From Clitopilus passeckerianus (lineage: Eukaryota; Basidiomycota; Agaricomycetes; Agaricales; Entolomataceae): a DNA stretch of 64,000 nt. The translations under genes and the position numbers were made by a program. The DNA lies in contig CALYLX010000123.1 of assembly GCA_944990035.1 (NCBI GenBank), positions 62,001-126,000 of the forward strand. Direction: 5' to 3'. Below, one piece after another: positions 1 through 9,136 of this stretch (within the stretch, counting starts at the first letter, position 1; the number at the start of each line of letters is the position of its first letter). The notes below the pieces were generated by a model. The model did no database searches and had not been told where the DNA came from. It saw nothing but the letters and a program-made list of their open reading frames with translations.

Positions 1-2
1 CA

Positions 3-695
3 CCCCAGAAGGGCTATGGCCATGACTATGGCGTATTTGATGGTGAAGAAACACCCCAGGGCCCCTCTGGCGCTTGGAACAAGCGTCCCACTCCAGCAAT
101 GGAGGAGGACAATGATTTCGATGCAGATGAGGGCCCTGCTCCTTCAGCCCCTTCCTCCCCAGAGCACAAGCGCAGGAAAAACGCCTCTGGTGCTGCTGTA
201 GCGCAGCCCAAGTCTAGAACTGCCTCCAGGGCAGGCTCTCCCACTCAAACAGAGTTCAAAGCTCTGTTTCCCGGACATGAAGAGAAGGACTCTTATACCC
301 TGTCTTTACAGGCTACAGAAGCAGCCATCAGGAATAATGTAGAGGCCCTTACTGATGCTCTTGTCACTATACAAGGCTGGATAGACCACTGTCCTCCTAG
401 TGCTGTATATGAGCTTCAGGCAAAGCTCATTGCAGACTGCCTTGTCTCAACAGTTGCTTGCGCGGCATCTGTTCATATCACAGACTACCTCAGTGTGGAT
501 GAGGAGTGTCTCCCCCAAATCCGACGTGTTAGGGACGCATTGGATGCTCTCCTGCCGTCTCCTTCCCCCCAGCAGCGCCCTGCACGCACTGCTGCTCCTA
601 AGGGTGCTGCAAGCGCAGCATCCGCTCCCTCCACTGCTGCTGCAGGGGGGCATGGTGTAGCACCGGCCTCCCTTGCTCCTGCAGTCGCCCCCACC
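3..695 (+). pseudogene. LINE ORF1 (gag-like) fragment, 5' part
   Basis: Reading frame 3 encodes the N-terminal half of the LINE ORF1 protein found repeatedly in this window: an acidic/proline-rich start (FDGEETPQGPSG, then MEEDNDFDADEG), a basic PEHKRRK stretch, a helical central part, and the Ala/Pro-rich linker after IRRVRDALDALLPS. The protein start lies off the left edge; equivalent copies begin MSSAGG about 40 residues earlier. The frame is open until 695, where Gypsy-A interrupts it. ORF1 of Tad1/I-type LINEs is an RNA-binding chaperone-like protein; this half lacks the C-terminal zinc knuckles. No function can remain in this fragment. Confidence 0.85.
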
Positions 696-858
696 TGTTA
701 TGATTTTGCTTACATGTTTCTCCTTACATACCCCGGCCCGCTTACCTATGCACGATTACTCACATATGCTGCGCATCACTGCGCATTTTTCACCTTTCTC
801 CATGCTTACTCTGTATCTCTCACGATTGTGAGAGACTTATACCTTATCTGACTCTTTC

Positions 859-916
859 TGACTCACATTGAGTCATACTGACTTATGTACTTACTCATCA
901 TGCTGCGCATGACTCA
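859..916 (+). promoter_or_regulatory. Cluster of GCN4/AP-1-type TGASTCA sites in LTR U3
   Basis: TGACTCA at 859-865, TGAGTCA at 869-875, TGACTCA at 910-916, and a decayed TGACTTA at 879-885 that is intact TGACTCA in the 3' LTR. This is the consensus of fungal GCN4/Cpc1-type bZIP activators. Binding and amino-acid-starvation control are inference from motif density only. Confidence 0.5.
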
Positions 917-965
917 TTACTTACTCAGCATGCTGCGCATGTGCTATATTTAGAACTACTAGATA

Positions 966-1011
966 GGTATATAAACCTGTACCATTTGGTCGAGGCTCCT
1001 CAGCTTGACCT
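966..1011 (+). promoter_or_regulatory. TATA box and probable transcript start / self-primer sequence
   Basis: TATATAAA lies at about 968-975. About 26-30 nt downstream begins CAGCTTGACCT (1001-1011), the exact reverse complement of 1183-1193. This places the complementary 11-mer at or very near the predicted RNA 5' end, as in Tf1-type self-priming elements. Confidence 0.7.
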
Positions 1012-1182
1012 AGGCAATCTACCTAACTGCTTAGTTCTTTACTTCGCCTTTAAGTCCCTTGCTTCGTCAATCTCACCAGGTCGTCAGTACAGCCGCAGCT
1101 GCTGACAAATCTCTGTCTTTGTTTATCAAAGACATCGAGCGTAAACAGTATTACCTAAGTTGTTAGGCTCTGCCTTAACAAA

Positions 1183-1193
1183 AGGTCAAGCTG
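1183..1193 (+). promoter_or_regulatory. Self-priming primer-binding site (Tf1-like)
   Basis: Two nt after the 5' LTR the sequence reads AGGTCAAGCTG. It lacks the TGG start expected of a tRNA-primed PBS, but is an 11/11 reverse complement of 1001-1011 in the LTR. Tf1/sushi elements prime minus-strand DNA with the first 11 nt of their own mRNA, and the geometry here matches. Confidence 0.75.
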
Positions 1194-1292
1194 TTCAGAA
1201 GGCCCGCTCATTGTTAGCGCAGGCCCACCCCACGACAACACAGCAGAAGCACGCAACAGGCCGATTGCCGTTGCGGCTACCACTCAGTCACC

Positions 1293-2708
1293 ATGGTCGT
1301 ACACAGGGCAGACCACCCCCCACGAAATACCACTCTAGTAGAAGGAACCAACAACGTCTACAAGTTCACCAACGGAAACTACTGCGGCTTTAATCCCAAC
1401 AATAACCGCTGGTGCTACGCCTCTCTTTCCCTTGGCAGATTCACATTCACCACCGTTGCTGTTGAAAACAGACACTTCCACGCTCTAGACTTCCCCACCC
1501 CTGAACGACCTCATAAGACCCCTGCTATTGTCCGAGCTCAAAGAGAACATGACATTGAAGTAGACGAGGAGGAACAGCAACGCTTCGCACCGTTACCCAC
1601 AGCAATATCCAGGAACCCATCACTAGTCCCATCTACCAGCGCTTCTGTCTTGCCCGAAGAGGAAGAAGAAGAACACCAAGTACAACAACAGCTAGAGGAG
1701 AGCCCCACAGCTGAGCCAGAGGAGCGCCCCAGTGCAGAAACAATTGAACCAGAGACCGATTTCGATTTCAACTACGAAATGTCACAAGACAACAACAACA
1801 AGAAGGACATTGGAGCCAAACCCCAAACGTTCTCCGGAGACCAGTCCAAGACCAGAAAGTTCATTCAGGAACTTGAAGACTACCTCATTCTAAACAACCT
1901 CAACCAACTCGAAGATGACAAGAAGATTCGCATTGCCCTATCCTTTCTCAAAGAAGGAACTGCAGCAGCATGGGGATTAGAATTTCACAATAAATACTCA
2001 GCAGCTAAAAGGAAAGCCACCTATGTTGAGTTTATCCACCAATTCAAAGAAGCCTTTTCCCCTACCGATGACAAAGCTGCCGCACTTCTCCAACTCAAAG
2101 CCTTACGACAGGATGGGACAGCTGACAAATTTGTCACCGTCTTCAAGAATATTCTTGCACGAACCGATCTCAGCGGTGACACTGCAAAGATCGAGATCTT
2201 CATGGAAGGACTTACCCCCAAACTCCGAGAGAAAATTCTCTTTTCCGATTCCCCTCCTACCACATTCGACGATTGGGTCAAGAAAGCCGTCCAGTTTGAC
2301 AACAACTGGCGACGTGCCAAGACAATCATGGGACATACCCGTATCATCAAGACATCTGATATGGTCAAAGGTGCTTACAAAACACCTACCGGTGCCCGAG
2401 ACCCAATGGCTATGGATGTTGATCGTTTCACCACCGATCCACCTAAACGCCGCCTCACCCAGGAGGAAAGAGAACACCACAAGAAGAACAACTTGTGCTA
2501 CTATTGCTCCAAGAAGGGTCACACGATCCAACAGTGTCTTCAAAGAAAGAACTTTGGAAGGACCTATTCTAACAACAACGACAGCCGTTTCCACAAGAAA
2601 CCTGAGAAGGGAGCCGAGTTGATCAAATATGTCAGAGCAGTCCTAGCTGACATGCCCCAAGAAGAAGCCGCTGAATTCTACACCAAAGCAGAGGCTGAGG
2701 GTTTTTGA
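1293..2708 (+). CDS. gag: Gypsy-A Gag
   Basis: A 471-residue Gag. The ATG at 1293 sits in a good context (CACCATGG). Order: a basic/aromatic N-terminus, an acidic Glu/Gln-rich linker (about residues 85-165), a retrotransposon capsid domain from about residue 175 (TFSGDQSKTRKFIQELEDYL onward), and one CCHC zinc knuckle CYYCSKKGHTIQQC near residue 410. A second possible start is ATG 1780 (MSQDNN), just before the capsid domain. It ends at TGA 2706-2708. In Gypsy-B the same stretch lacks one base and continues 14 codons further, so the true Gag end and the gag-pol frame relation are uncertain. Gag packages element RNA into cytoplasmic particles. Confidence 0.88.
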   Translation: MVVHRADHPPRNTTLVEGTNNVYKFTNGNYCGFNPNNNRWCYASLSLGRFTFTTVAVENRHFHALDFPTPERPHKTPAIVRAQREHDIEVDEEEQQRFAPLPTAISRNPSLVPSTSASVLPEEEEEEHQVQQQLEESPTAEPEERPSAETIEPETDFDFNYEMSQDNNNKKDIGAKPQTFSGDQSKTRKFIQELEDYLILNNLNQLEDDKKIRIALSFLKEGTAAAWGLEFHNKYSAAKRKATYVEFIHQFKEAFSPTDDKAAALLQLKALRQDGTADKFVTVFKNILARTDLSGDTAKIEIFMEGLTPKLREKILFSDSPPTTFDDWVKKAVQFDNNWRRAKTIMGHTRIIKTSDMVKGAYKTPTGARDPMAMDVDRFTTDPPKRRLTQEEREHHKKNNLCYYCSKKGHTIQQCLQRKNFGRTYSNNNDSRFHKKPEKGAELIKYVRAVLADMPQEEAAEFYTKAEAEGF

Positions 2709-3451
2709 AGAGGAAGACTGCAAAGCTGACGTCAGTACTTCCTCGCCCGATTGATATTTCCAGTGTACTTGTAGCTACTGATTTTTATGCTGAATCTATG
2801 CATATCCCAATCTCTCTACAAGACCCTCTAGATGGAAATACAACAATCGCTGGCACGAAAGCTCTCATTGACTCTGGAGCGCAAGGGTCATTTATCGACT
2901 CCGTCTTTGCCAAGACACATCACCTCCCGCTACTCCCACTCCGACAACCGATTACAGCACGAAACGTTGATGGCACCCTGAACAAACAAGGAACTATTAC
3001 CCACTTTACCTGGGTTATTGCCAAGATAGGGACAGCCATCATCAAGGAAAGATGTGTTGTCACTGGACTCGGGAAAGACCACCTGATTTTTGGATTACCC
3101 TGGCTAAAACGGGTAGATCCAATCATATCGTGGAGCGACGGCACACTCGAAATCGATGAATCACGCATTACCCAACGACTGTCGCAAACATTGATGCGAG
3201 CAGTAGACATCAAGCAGATGAGAGCCATCCGAGAACAACTACTAGAGGAAAACACGCCACCTACCCCAGCACCTGATTGTTCCGAAGAGAATCCTGGAAA
3301 ATCAGAAGGACTTAGCGACTATTTCCGAATAGTCGAAGACGAAGAAGAGATCAATGAAGACTTTCTCATCGCATACTGCCAGAACGAACCGGCAGTCGGA
3401 ATATTCACCAAGGAGGAACCCCCACTTACACAGGAACACACAGAGGATTAC
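2709..3451 (+). pseudogene. pol: Gypsy-A pol, protease part
   Basis: The pol frame overlaps the end of gag in a different frame (open from 2705). A retropepsin-type aspartic protease carries the active-site motif ALIDSGAQGSFID and a downstream hydrophobic strand (HLIFGLPWL). It is followed by an acidic spacer (SEENPGKSEG...). The protease would cut Gag and Pol in the particle. The frame is cut at 3451 by a foreign 1173-bp segment that starts after TTAC. Confidence 0.85.
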
Positions 3452-4624
3452 GAGGATGGAGTGGATACTCCATTGAGTTCTTTCCAGCGTCCAAAGTTCC
3501 AAAACTTTACAATATTTTTGCTTGTTTGTAATTGGTATTTCTCTAATTTCGATTGGTCCATAAACTCATAATTTGCCTTTTATGGGTGCTTAAGTCTCGT
3601 GTGAATACATCACTAGGTTAAGTCGATTTCTTGATCCTTAGCTAATTTTTTATCTATACACAGTAATTTTCCTGTGATCATCAATCATTGCATCACCTCA
3701 ATCCTTTCCTTTCGTCAACTACGGATGACTTCCAAGTTTCGGAGCGTATTCAAGCCATACGAGACTCCCCTTTGGTGGGTATTGTCTCTTCGATTAAACC
3801 TGTGCCTTACCTCCTGACAGAGTACAACGCATTGTAATTTGGTACTCGCTACACTCGCCCTCACGTCGTTCTTTCCCGTCCCCTTCAGAAGACGGCCATT
3901 TCCATTGGAAGTCCTGCGATCTGGCATCTTGGGACTTCTTCCCTGACCCAGATCGCTGCTTAAACTGGTTTGTTCCATCATCTGATGATCAAGCACGACC
4001 CTCTCGATGCCCGGTGTTTATTGAGAGGCTCAGGCAGTACCTCCGCCCCAATCTGCGTGGCAGATATCCAGAATGGGGTGTCCACGGTTCATTATGGGCC
4101 AGTGCTCGTTTTACTATACCTCTGTGGATGGATCCGCGAGCTATTGGCGTCATGTCAACCCGTACCAACGTGCTTGACTTCAGTTGGCGTTCGTTGTCGC
4201 ATAAACTGCATCCTGTTAAGTATGCTTTTTGGGGATACGCGGTTTATTACCCTGTCGTGCAGTGGGCTCGCCTGCTCATAGATATATGTTTACTACCTTG
4301 CCTGTAATTGTAGGTTGCCAAAACAATGCCAGGAGGGTGATGTTAACCCTGATGGTATATACCTCCACAGAAGAATGCCGATCTGCTTGTCACGCTGGAT
4401 ATCCAGCTGGCGGCATGCCGGTCTTCATACGAAATGTGACATGTCCTAGCCAAATATTGAATTGCCGAGGATGATTACTAGACCAGAACCTGCATCTATG
4501 TGTCTAACCCCCAAAATCCAGCCAATGAACTGATCCCTAAAGGGTCTAACGCTGGTGATAGCGGCAGCCTCCATCCGAGTTTATGCCATGCCGGAACGGA
4601 AGTGGCCGCTCCATACAAGTTACC
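3452..4624. other. 1173-bp foreign segment inserted in Gypsy-A pol
   Basis: Gypsy-B reads straight across this point (56235-56260). Gypsy-A has 1173 extra bp bounded by TTAC on both sides (3448-3451 and 4621-4624). The ends show an imperfect inverted repeat (ATGGAGTGGATACTCC just inside the left end; ATGGAGCGGCCACTTCC in the reverse complement of the right end). Its base composition differs from pol: an AT-rich left part (about 3500-3720) looks like untranslated DNA. Two coding-looking stretches follow: about 3725-3840 (DDFQVSERIQAIRD...) and, in another frame, about 3798-4307, where an uninterrupted frame includes DPDRCLNWFVPSSDDQ and YLRPNLRGRYPEW. I do not recognise the protein. It may be a captured host-gene piece inside a non-autonomous DNA element. 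Confidence 0.55.
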
Positions 4625-7600
4625 TTGTGTACGGGCCAATCAGGCCAACTACCACGATATGACAGACGGTGATAACACACCATCCAGCAATCAGACACCA
4701 CACACAGCAGGTGTGGATACGTGCGAAAACATCAATTTTGCAAGCTCTGGAACATAAACGAGAAGATAAGGAACCAAAGAAATCCCTTGACGAAATCATC
4801 CCCGACTATCTTCAAGACTACAGAAAAGTCTTTGAGAAAGCAGCATCCGAACGATTCCCACCAAGCCGACCCTGGGATCACGCCATAGATCTGAAGACAG
4901 ATTTCGTGCCAAAAGACTGCAAGGTCTATCCGCTCAGCCCCTTAGAGCAAGAAAAACTCAACGAGTTTCTCAAGGAAAATCTAGCCAAAGGATACATCCG
5001 AGAATCCAACTCCCCACAAGCATCTCCGTTCTTCTTCGTTGCAAAGAAAGACTCGGAAGCCCTAAGACCATGTCAGGACTACCGACGACTCAACGAAGGA
5101 ACAATACCTAACACTTACCCCCTACCGCTGGCTAGCGAACTCATCGATAAACTCAAAGGAGCAACTGTCTTCACCAAACTCAACATTCGATGGGGATATC
5201 ACAACATCTGCATCAAAGATGGTGACCAATGGAAAGCAGCGTTCAAGACCAACCGAGGGTTATTCGAACCAATGGTGATGTTCTTTGGACTAATGAACTC
5301 ACCCGGTACCTTCCAAGCAATGATGAACCACCTTTTCCGAGACATGATAGACGAAGGATGGGTCATCATCTACATGGACGACATCCTCATCTTCTTCAAC
5401 GATCCAGAAAAACACCGAGAACGCACACGCAGAGTCTTACAAAGACTACAAGACAACGATCTCTACCTCAAAGCAGAGAAATGCCAATTTGACACCACAA
5501 GAGTGGAATACCTTGGGTTCATCATTGAACCAAACAAGATCTCCATGGACCCTGTCAAACTTGCAGGGATGCGCGACTGGCCTATGCCAACTACAGTAAA
5601 GGAAGTCCGATCATTCCTAGGATTCCAAAACTTTTACCGCAGGTTCATCGGAAAATATGTGGAAATTGCCAAACCGCTGAACGAACTCACCAAGAAAGAC
5701 AAGAAATGGGAATGGACCAATGAATGTCACAAAGCTTTCACTACCCTGAAAGACAAATTCCTGGAAGTGCCTGTGTTGCTGATGCCTGACCCCACGAAGC
5801 CATTTGTGGTAGAAAGCGACGCCTCAAAACATGCAACAGGAGCAGTCCTACAACAACGTGACGCCAACGGATCATGGCACCCATGTGGTTTCATATCTAA
5901 ATCGTTCTCGAAAACAGAACGGAACTATGAAATCTACGACCGAGAACTTCTAGGCATTATCCGCACATTAGAAACCTGGCGACACTACTTCCATGGATCC
6001 CAACATTCAGTCGTGATTCTATCCGATCACAAAAACCTCACATACTTCCGAGAAGCCCGGAAGTTGAACCGACGACAAGCGAGATGGAATCTGATGCTAT
6101 CCCAGCTCAACATCAAACTTGTACACACCCCTGGTGCAAAGATGATACAATCCGACGCACTATCTCGACGACCAGACCACATCCCAGGTGAAGACACCGA
6201 CAACGAAGACATCATTCTCCTCCCCGACAAACTCTTCCTTCGCTCAATTGACATTGAACTAAAGGACGAAATTGTACACAAGATGGTCAATGACAAACTG
6301 ATTGTTGACGCCATTCGCACCGCCAAAGAAGACGGACCCCCACAAATCCGATCAAACCTGGAAGACTGGAAATTTGACGATGGCATCTTGTACTACAAAG
6401 ACAAGTGTGTGGTACCAGATGACGAAGACCTCCGAAGGAAGATAGTCCAACGTTATCATGATCTACCCAGCGCAGGACACCCTGGACAATTTGGGACACT
6501 GGAGAAAGTCCGGAAGGACTACTGGTGGCCAGGGATGTCAGTGTTCATCAAGAACTTTGTGCAGGGCTGTGCAATGTGCCAACAAATGAAGATCAATCGC
6601 CACCCCACCGCTCCACCATTAATGCCCATCAAATCCAAAACCACTAGGCCATTTTCGCTAGTGACGTACGATTTTCACACGGATCTCCCAGAGAGTAATG
6701 GTTTCGATAGCATTATGGCCGTGGTCGACCATGGAGCTACAAAGGGGGCAATTTTCATCCCTTGCACAAAGAAAATCGATGCCACAAGAACTGCAAATGC
6801 CTACATTGACAACGTCTACCGTCGCTTTGGACTTCCTGACAAAGGAATTTCAGACAGAGGATCTCAATTCGCCTCTAAAGTTTTCCAAGAAATGGGACGA
6901 CTCCTTGGAATCAAGCTCAACATGAGTACCGCCTACCACCCACAAACCGATGGTGCGACAGAAAGGATCAATCAGGAGATTGATGCCTATCTCCACATCT
7001 TCTGTGCACAGAACCCCGAATCCTGGTACAAATGGATTACCACTCTAGAATTCTCCTACAACAGCTGAACACACTCTGTCACCAAACGAACCCCATTCTA
7101 CCTAATGATGGGATACGAACCACCTGCACTCCCATCAGTTGTTCCCACTAGCAAAATTCCCGCAGTTGACAAACGGATCAAGGAACTTCTGCTAGCACGC
7201 GATGAAGCAAATGCTGCACATGCACTTGCTGCGCAACGCATGGCAAAGAAGATCACATGACATTTCACCCTATTCAAAGTCGGAGAAAAGGTGTGGTTAG
7301 AAGCCACAAATCTCAATCAAGGAAATATCTCCAAGAAACTAGCACCCAAACGAGAAGGACCCTTCAAGATACTTGAGGTAAAAGGACACCTGACCTATAA
7401 ACTCGACCTGCCAAGACAATGGAAGATCCACCCGGTGATTCACGCATCACTTCTCACCCGTTACATCTCCACCAAAGCGCATGGACCCAGCTTCTCTAAA
7501 CCACCACCTGACGAAATCGACGGAATAGAAGAATATGAAATAGAAGCAATTGTGGCCCATCAGAAACAAGGCAAAGGGCGACACAGATACTTCGTAAAAT

Positions 7601-7704
7601 GGAAGGGATGGCCATCAGCGGACAACGAATGGATGCCCGAGTCGGAACTGCGGAACGCCAAGGAAATACTCACCGAGTATAAAAAGAGGAAGAAACTCAC
7701 CTGA
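4625..7704 (+). pseudogene. pol: Gypsy-A pol: RT, RNase H, integrase, chromodomain
   Basis: Domains in order: RT (LRPCQDYRRLNEG, FTKLNIRWGYHN, YMDDILIF near 5372), RNase H (VVESDASKHATGAVL), integrase with an HHCC zinc module (AGHPGQ...CAMCQQ) and DDE core (DFHTDLP, SDRG, ERINQE), and a C-terminal chromodomain (RYFVKWKGWPSADNEW near 7590-7630). RT motif A reads KLN instead of KLD (codon 5182-5184), removing a metal-binding Asp. In-frame stops lie near 4660, at 7066-7068 and near 7257-7260; all match CGA codons in Gypsy-B, so they are C to T changes at CpG. The chromodomain would steer integration toward modified histones. Confidence 0.92.
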
Positions 7705-7742
7705 CACCACATAGCAAACCCACTCACTTTCACTATATAACA

Positions 7743-8580
7743 ATGTCTCAAAATGCCTCTTCCTACGACCACACCATCATCCGCAACACCTTCAAATCCG
7801 ATACCGCTATTACGGCGCTCCGTATGTATACTGCCTGGAGCAGCGACGACAACCCTCTCACCGCTGTGGGAGAACAAGGAACCCTCTACCAAAACCGATA
7901 AACCGAAACTCGCAATGAAGTGGCTCGTCTGCGCCACCAATTTGCGAAAACCACTGACGATCTTGATCAGCTTTTGGACAAAGTTGATCGAGAAACGGAG
8001 GAGACCCTCACAGACCTCTTCTTTGCTATTGGAGGAACAGCTTTCCTCGACGAATTCTTCCCTGAATGACAAAACTGGTTCAACAACCCAGAGGAGACAG
8101 ACTTCGAAACCCTTGCCTCCAGTCCCTGGGGGCCTGAGGAAAGTCAAGAAGAGGAAGTCACGATCCTCACTACACGTCAAGTTTGCAGAACCCTACGAGC
8201 ATTTCCTCCCGTCACCAATTTACACACCGCCGCAAAAATAAAACATAACCCCTTTGTCAAAAAAGAACAGAACGACAACAAGGAAAACATCGACCCCAAT
8301 GGCAGACCCTCCGACGCCATACCTCTTCGCATTCGAAAGCCCACCAGAGTCCGACTCACCAACGCTGGTGAACCTTCCCCCTCGACAGTATCGTCCCAGC
8401 AGGCGCCGTGCACCGGATATCTTGCCAACAGACCACCACCACCCAGATAGTTCAGATGCTACATTTGTGGAGGCAGACACCGACAGTGTCATTGCTTTCG
8501 TTTTGTGTGTCATCTGTGCCATCATCGTGGCCCAGGCCATTACCCGGTTAGCTGCCCACAACGCTACCACAAAAGTATAG
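7743..8580 (+). pseudogene. Gypsy-A extra 3' ORF (accessory), broken
   Basis: ATG 7743 (MSQNASSYDHTIIRNTF) begins 38 nt after the pol stop, the same spacing as in Gypsy-B. The frame is broken by TAA near 7900 and TGA near 8067, both at CGA codons of Gypsy-B. A 2-nt change near 8380 and a TGG-to-TAG change near 8449 destroy the cysteine-rich frame seen intact in Gypsy-B. The product is not recognised; see the Gypsy-B copy for what the frames encode. Confidence 0.6.
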
Positions 8581-8630
8581 ACCGTCATTTCTGGGGCAAA
8601 GGAAGGAATTGAAGTCAGGGACTTCAACGA

Positions 8631-8644
8631 TAGCGAGAGGGTAA
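8631..8644 (+). promoter_or_regulatory. Gypsy-A polypurine tract
   Basis: The purine-rich run AGCGAGAGGGTAA directly abuts the 3' LTR and is conserved in Gypsy-B. It is the expected plus-strand DNA primer. Confidence 0.7.
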
Positions 8645-9129
8645 TGTTATGATTTTGCTTACATGTTTCTCCTTACATACCCCGGCCCGCTTACCTATGC
8701 ACGATTACTCACATATGCTGCGCATCACTGTGCATTTTTCACCTTTCTCCATGCTTACTCTGTATCTCTCACGATTGTGAGAGACTTATACCTTATCTGA
8801 CTCTTTCTGACTCACATTGAGTCATACTGACTCATGTACTTACTCATCATGCTGCGCATGACTCATTACTTACTCAGCATGCTGCGCATGCGCTATATTT
8901 TGAACTACTAGATAGGTATATAAACCTGTACCATTTGGTCAAGGCTCCTCAGCTTGACCTAGGCAATCTACCTAACTGCTTAGTTCTCTACTTCGCCTTT
9001 AAGTCCCTTGCTTCGTCAATCTCACCAGGTCGTCAGTACAGCCGCAGCTGCTGACAAATCTCTGTCTTTGTTTATCAAAGACATCGAGCGTAAACAGTAT
9101 TACCTAAGTTGTTAGGCTCTGCCTTAACA
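8645..9129 (+). repeat. Gypsy-A 3' LTR
   Basis: 485 bp with the same ends as the 5' LTR. By eye it differs at six sites, mostly C/T or G/A. All TGASTCA sites are intact here, including the one decayed in the 5' LTR. Confidence 0.97.
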
Positions 9130-9136
9130 CCACCTC

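Larger units (their letters stand above)
696..1180 (+). repeat. Gypsy-A 5' LTR
   Basis: 485 bp starting TGTTATG and ending CCTTAACA, with 5-bp terminal inverted repeats TGTTA/TAACA. It carries three copies of the 11-mer ATGCTGCGCAT (766-776, 900-910, 930-940), a cluster of TGASTCA sites, a TATA box near 968-975, and the 11-nt sequence that can pair with the primer site just outside the LTR. Confidence 0.97.
696..9129 (+). mobile_element. Gypsy-A: Ty3/Gypsy chromovirus-type LTR retrotransposon
   Basis: An 8434-bp element with two 485-bp LTRs (TGTTA...TAACA) flanked by a perfect 5-bp target duplication CCACC (691-695 and 9130-9134). Internal order is self-primer site, Gag, protease, RT, RNase H, integrase, chromodomain, an extra 3' ORF, polypurine tract. 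The two LTRs differ at six positions by eye (about 1.2%), so it is older than Gypsy-B. It is inactive: RT motif A Asp is Asn, several CGA codons are TGA/TAA, and a 1173-bp foreign segment sits between protease and RT. It landed in a LINE ORF1. Confidence 0.95.

Noticed and set aside
766..940. CRISPR-like array from ATGCTGCGCAT repeats
   Set aside because: Only three 11-bp copies at uneven spacing inside an LTR of a eukaryotic element.
2103..2594. 163-codon minus-strand ORF across Gypsy-A gag
   Set aside because: Antisense shadow of gag; the same pattern recurs in Gypsy-B (54898-55386) without independent conservation or domains.
8254..8580. Membrane protein suggested by FVLCVICAIIVAQAI in Gypsy-A
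   Set aside because: This frame exists only because of a 2-nt difference; the Gypsy-B frame at the same bases encodes cysteine knuckles instead.
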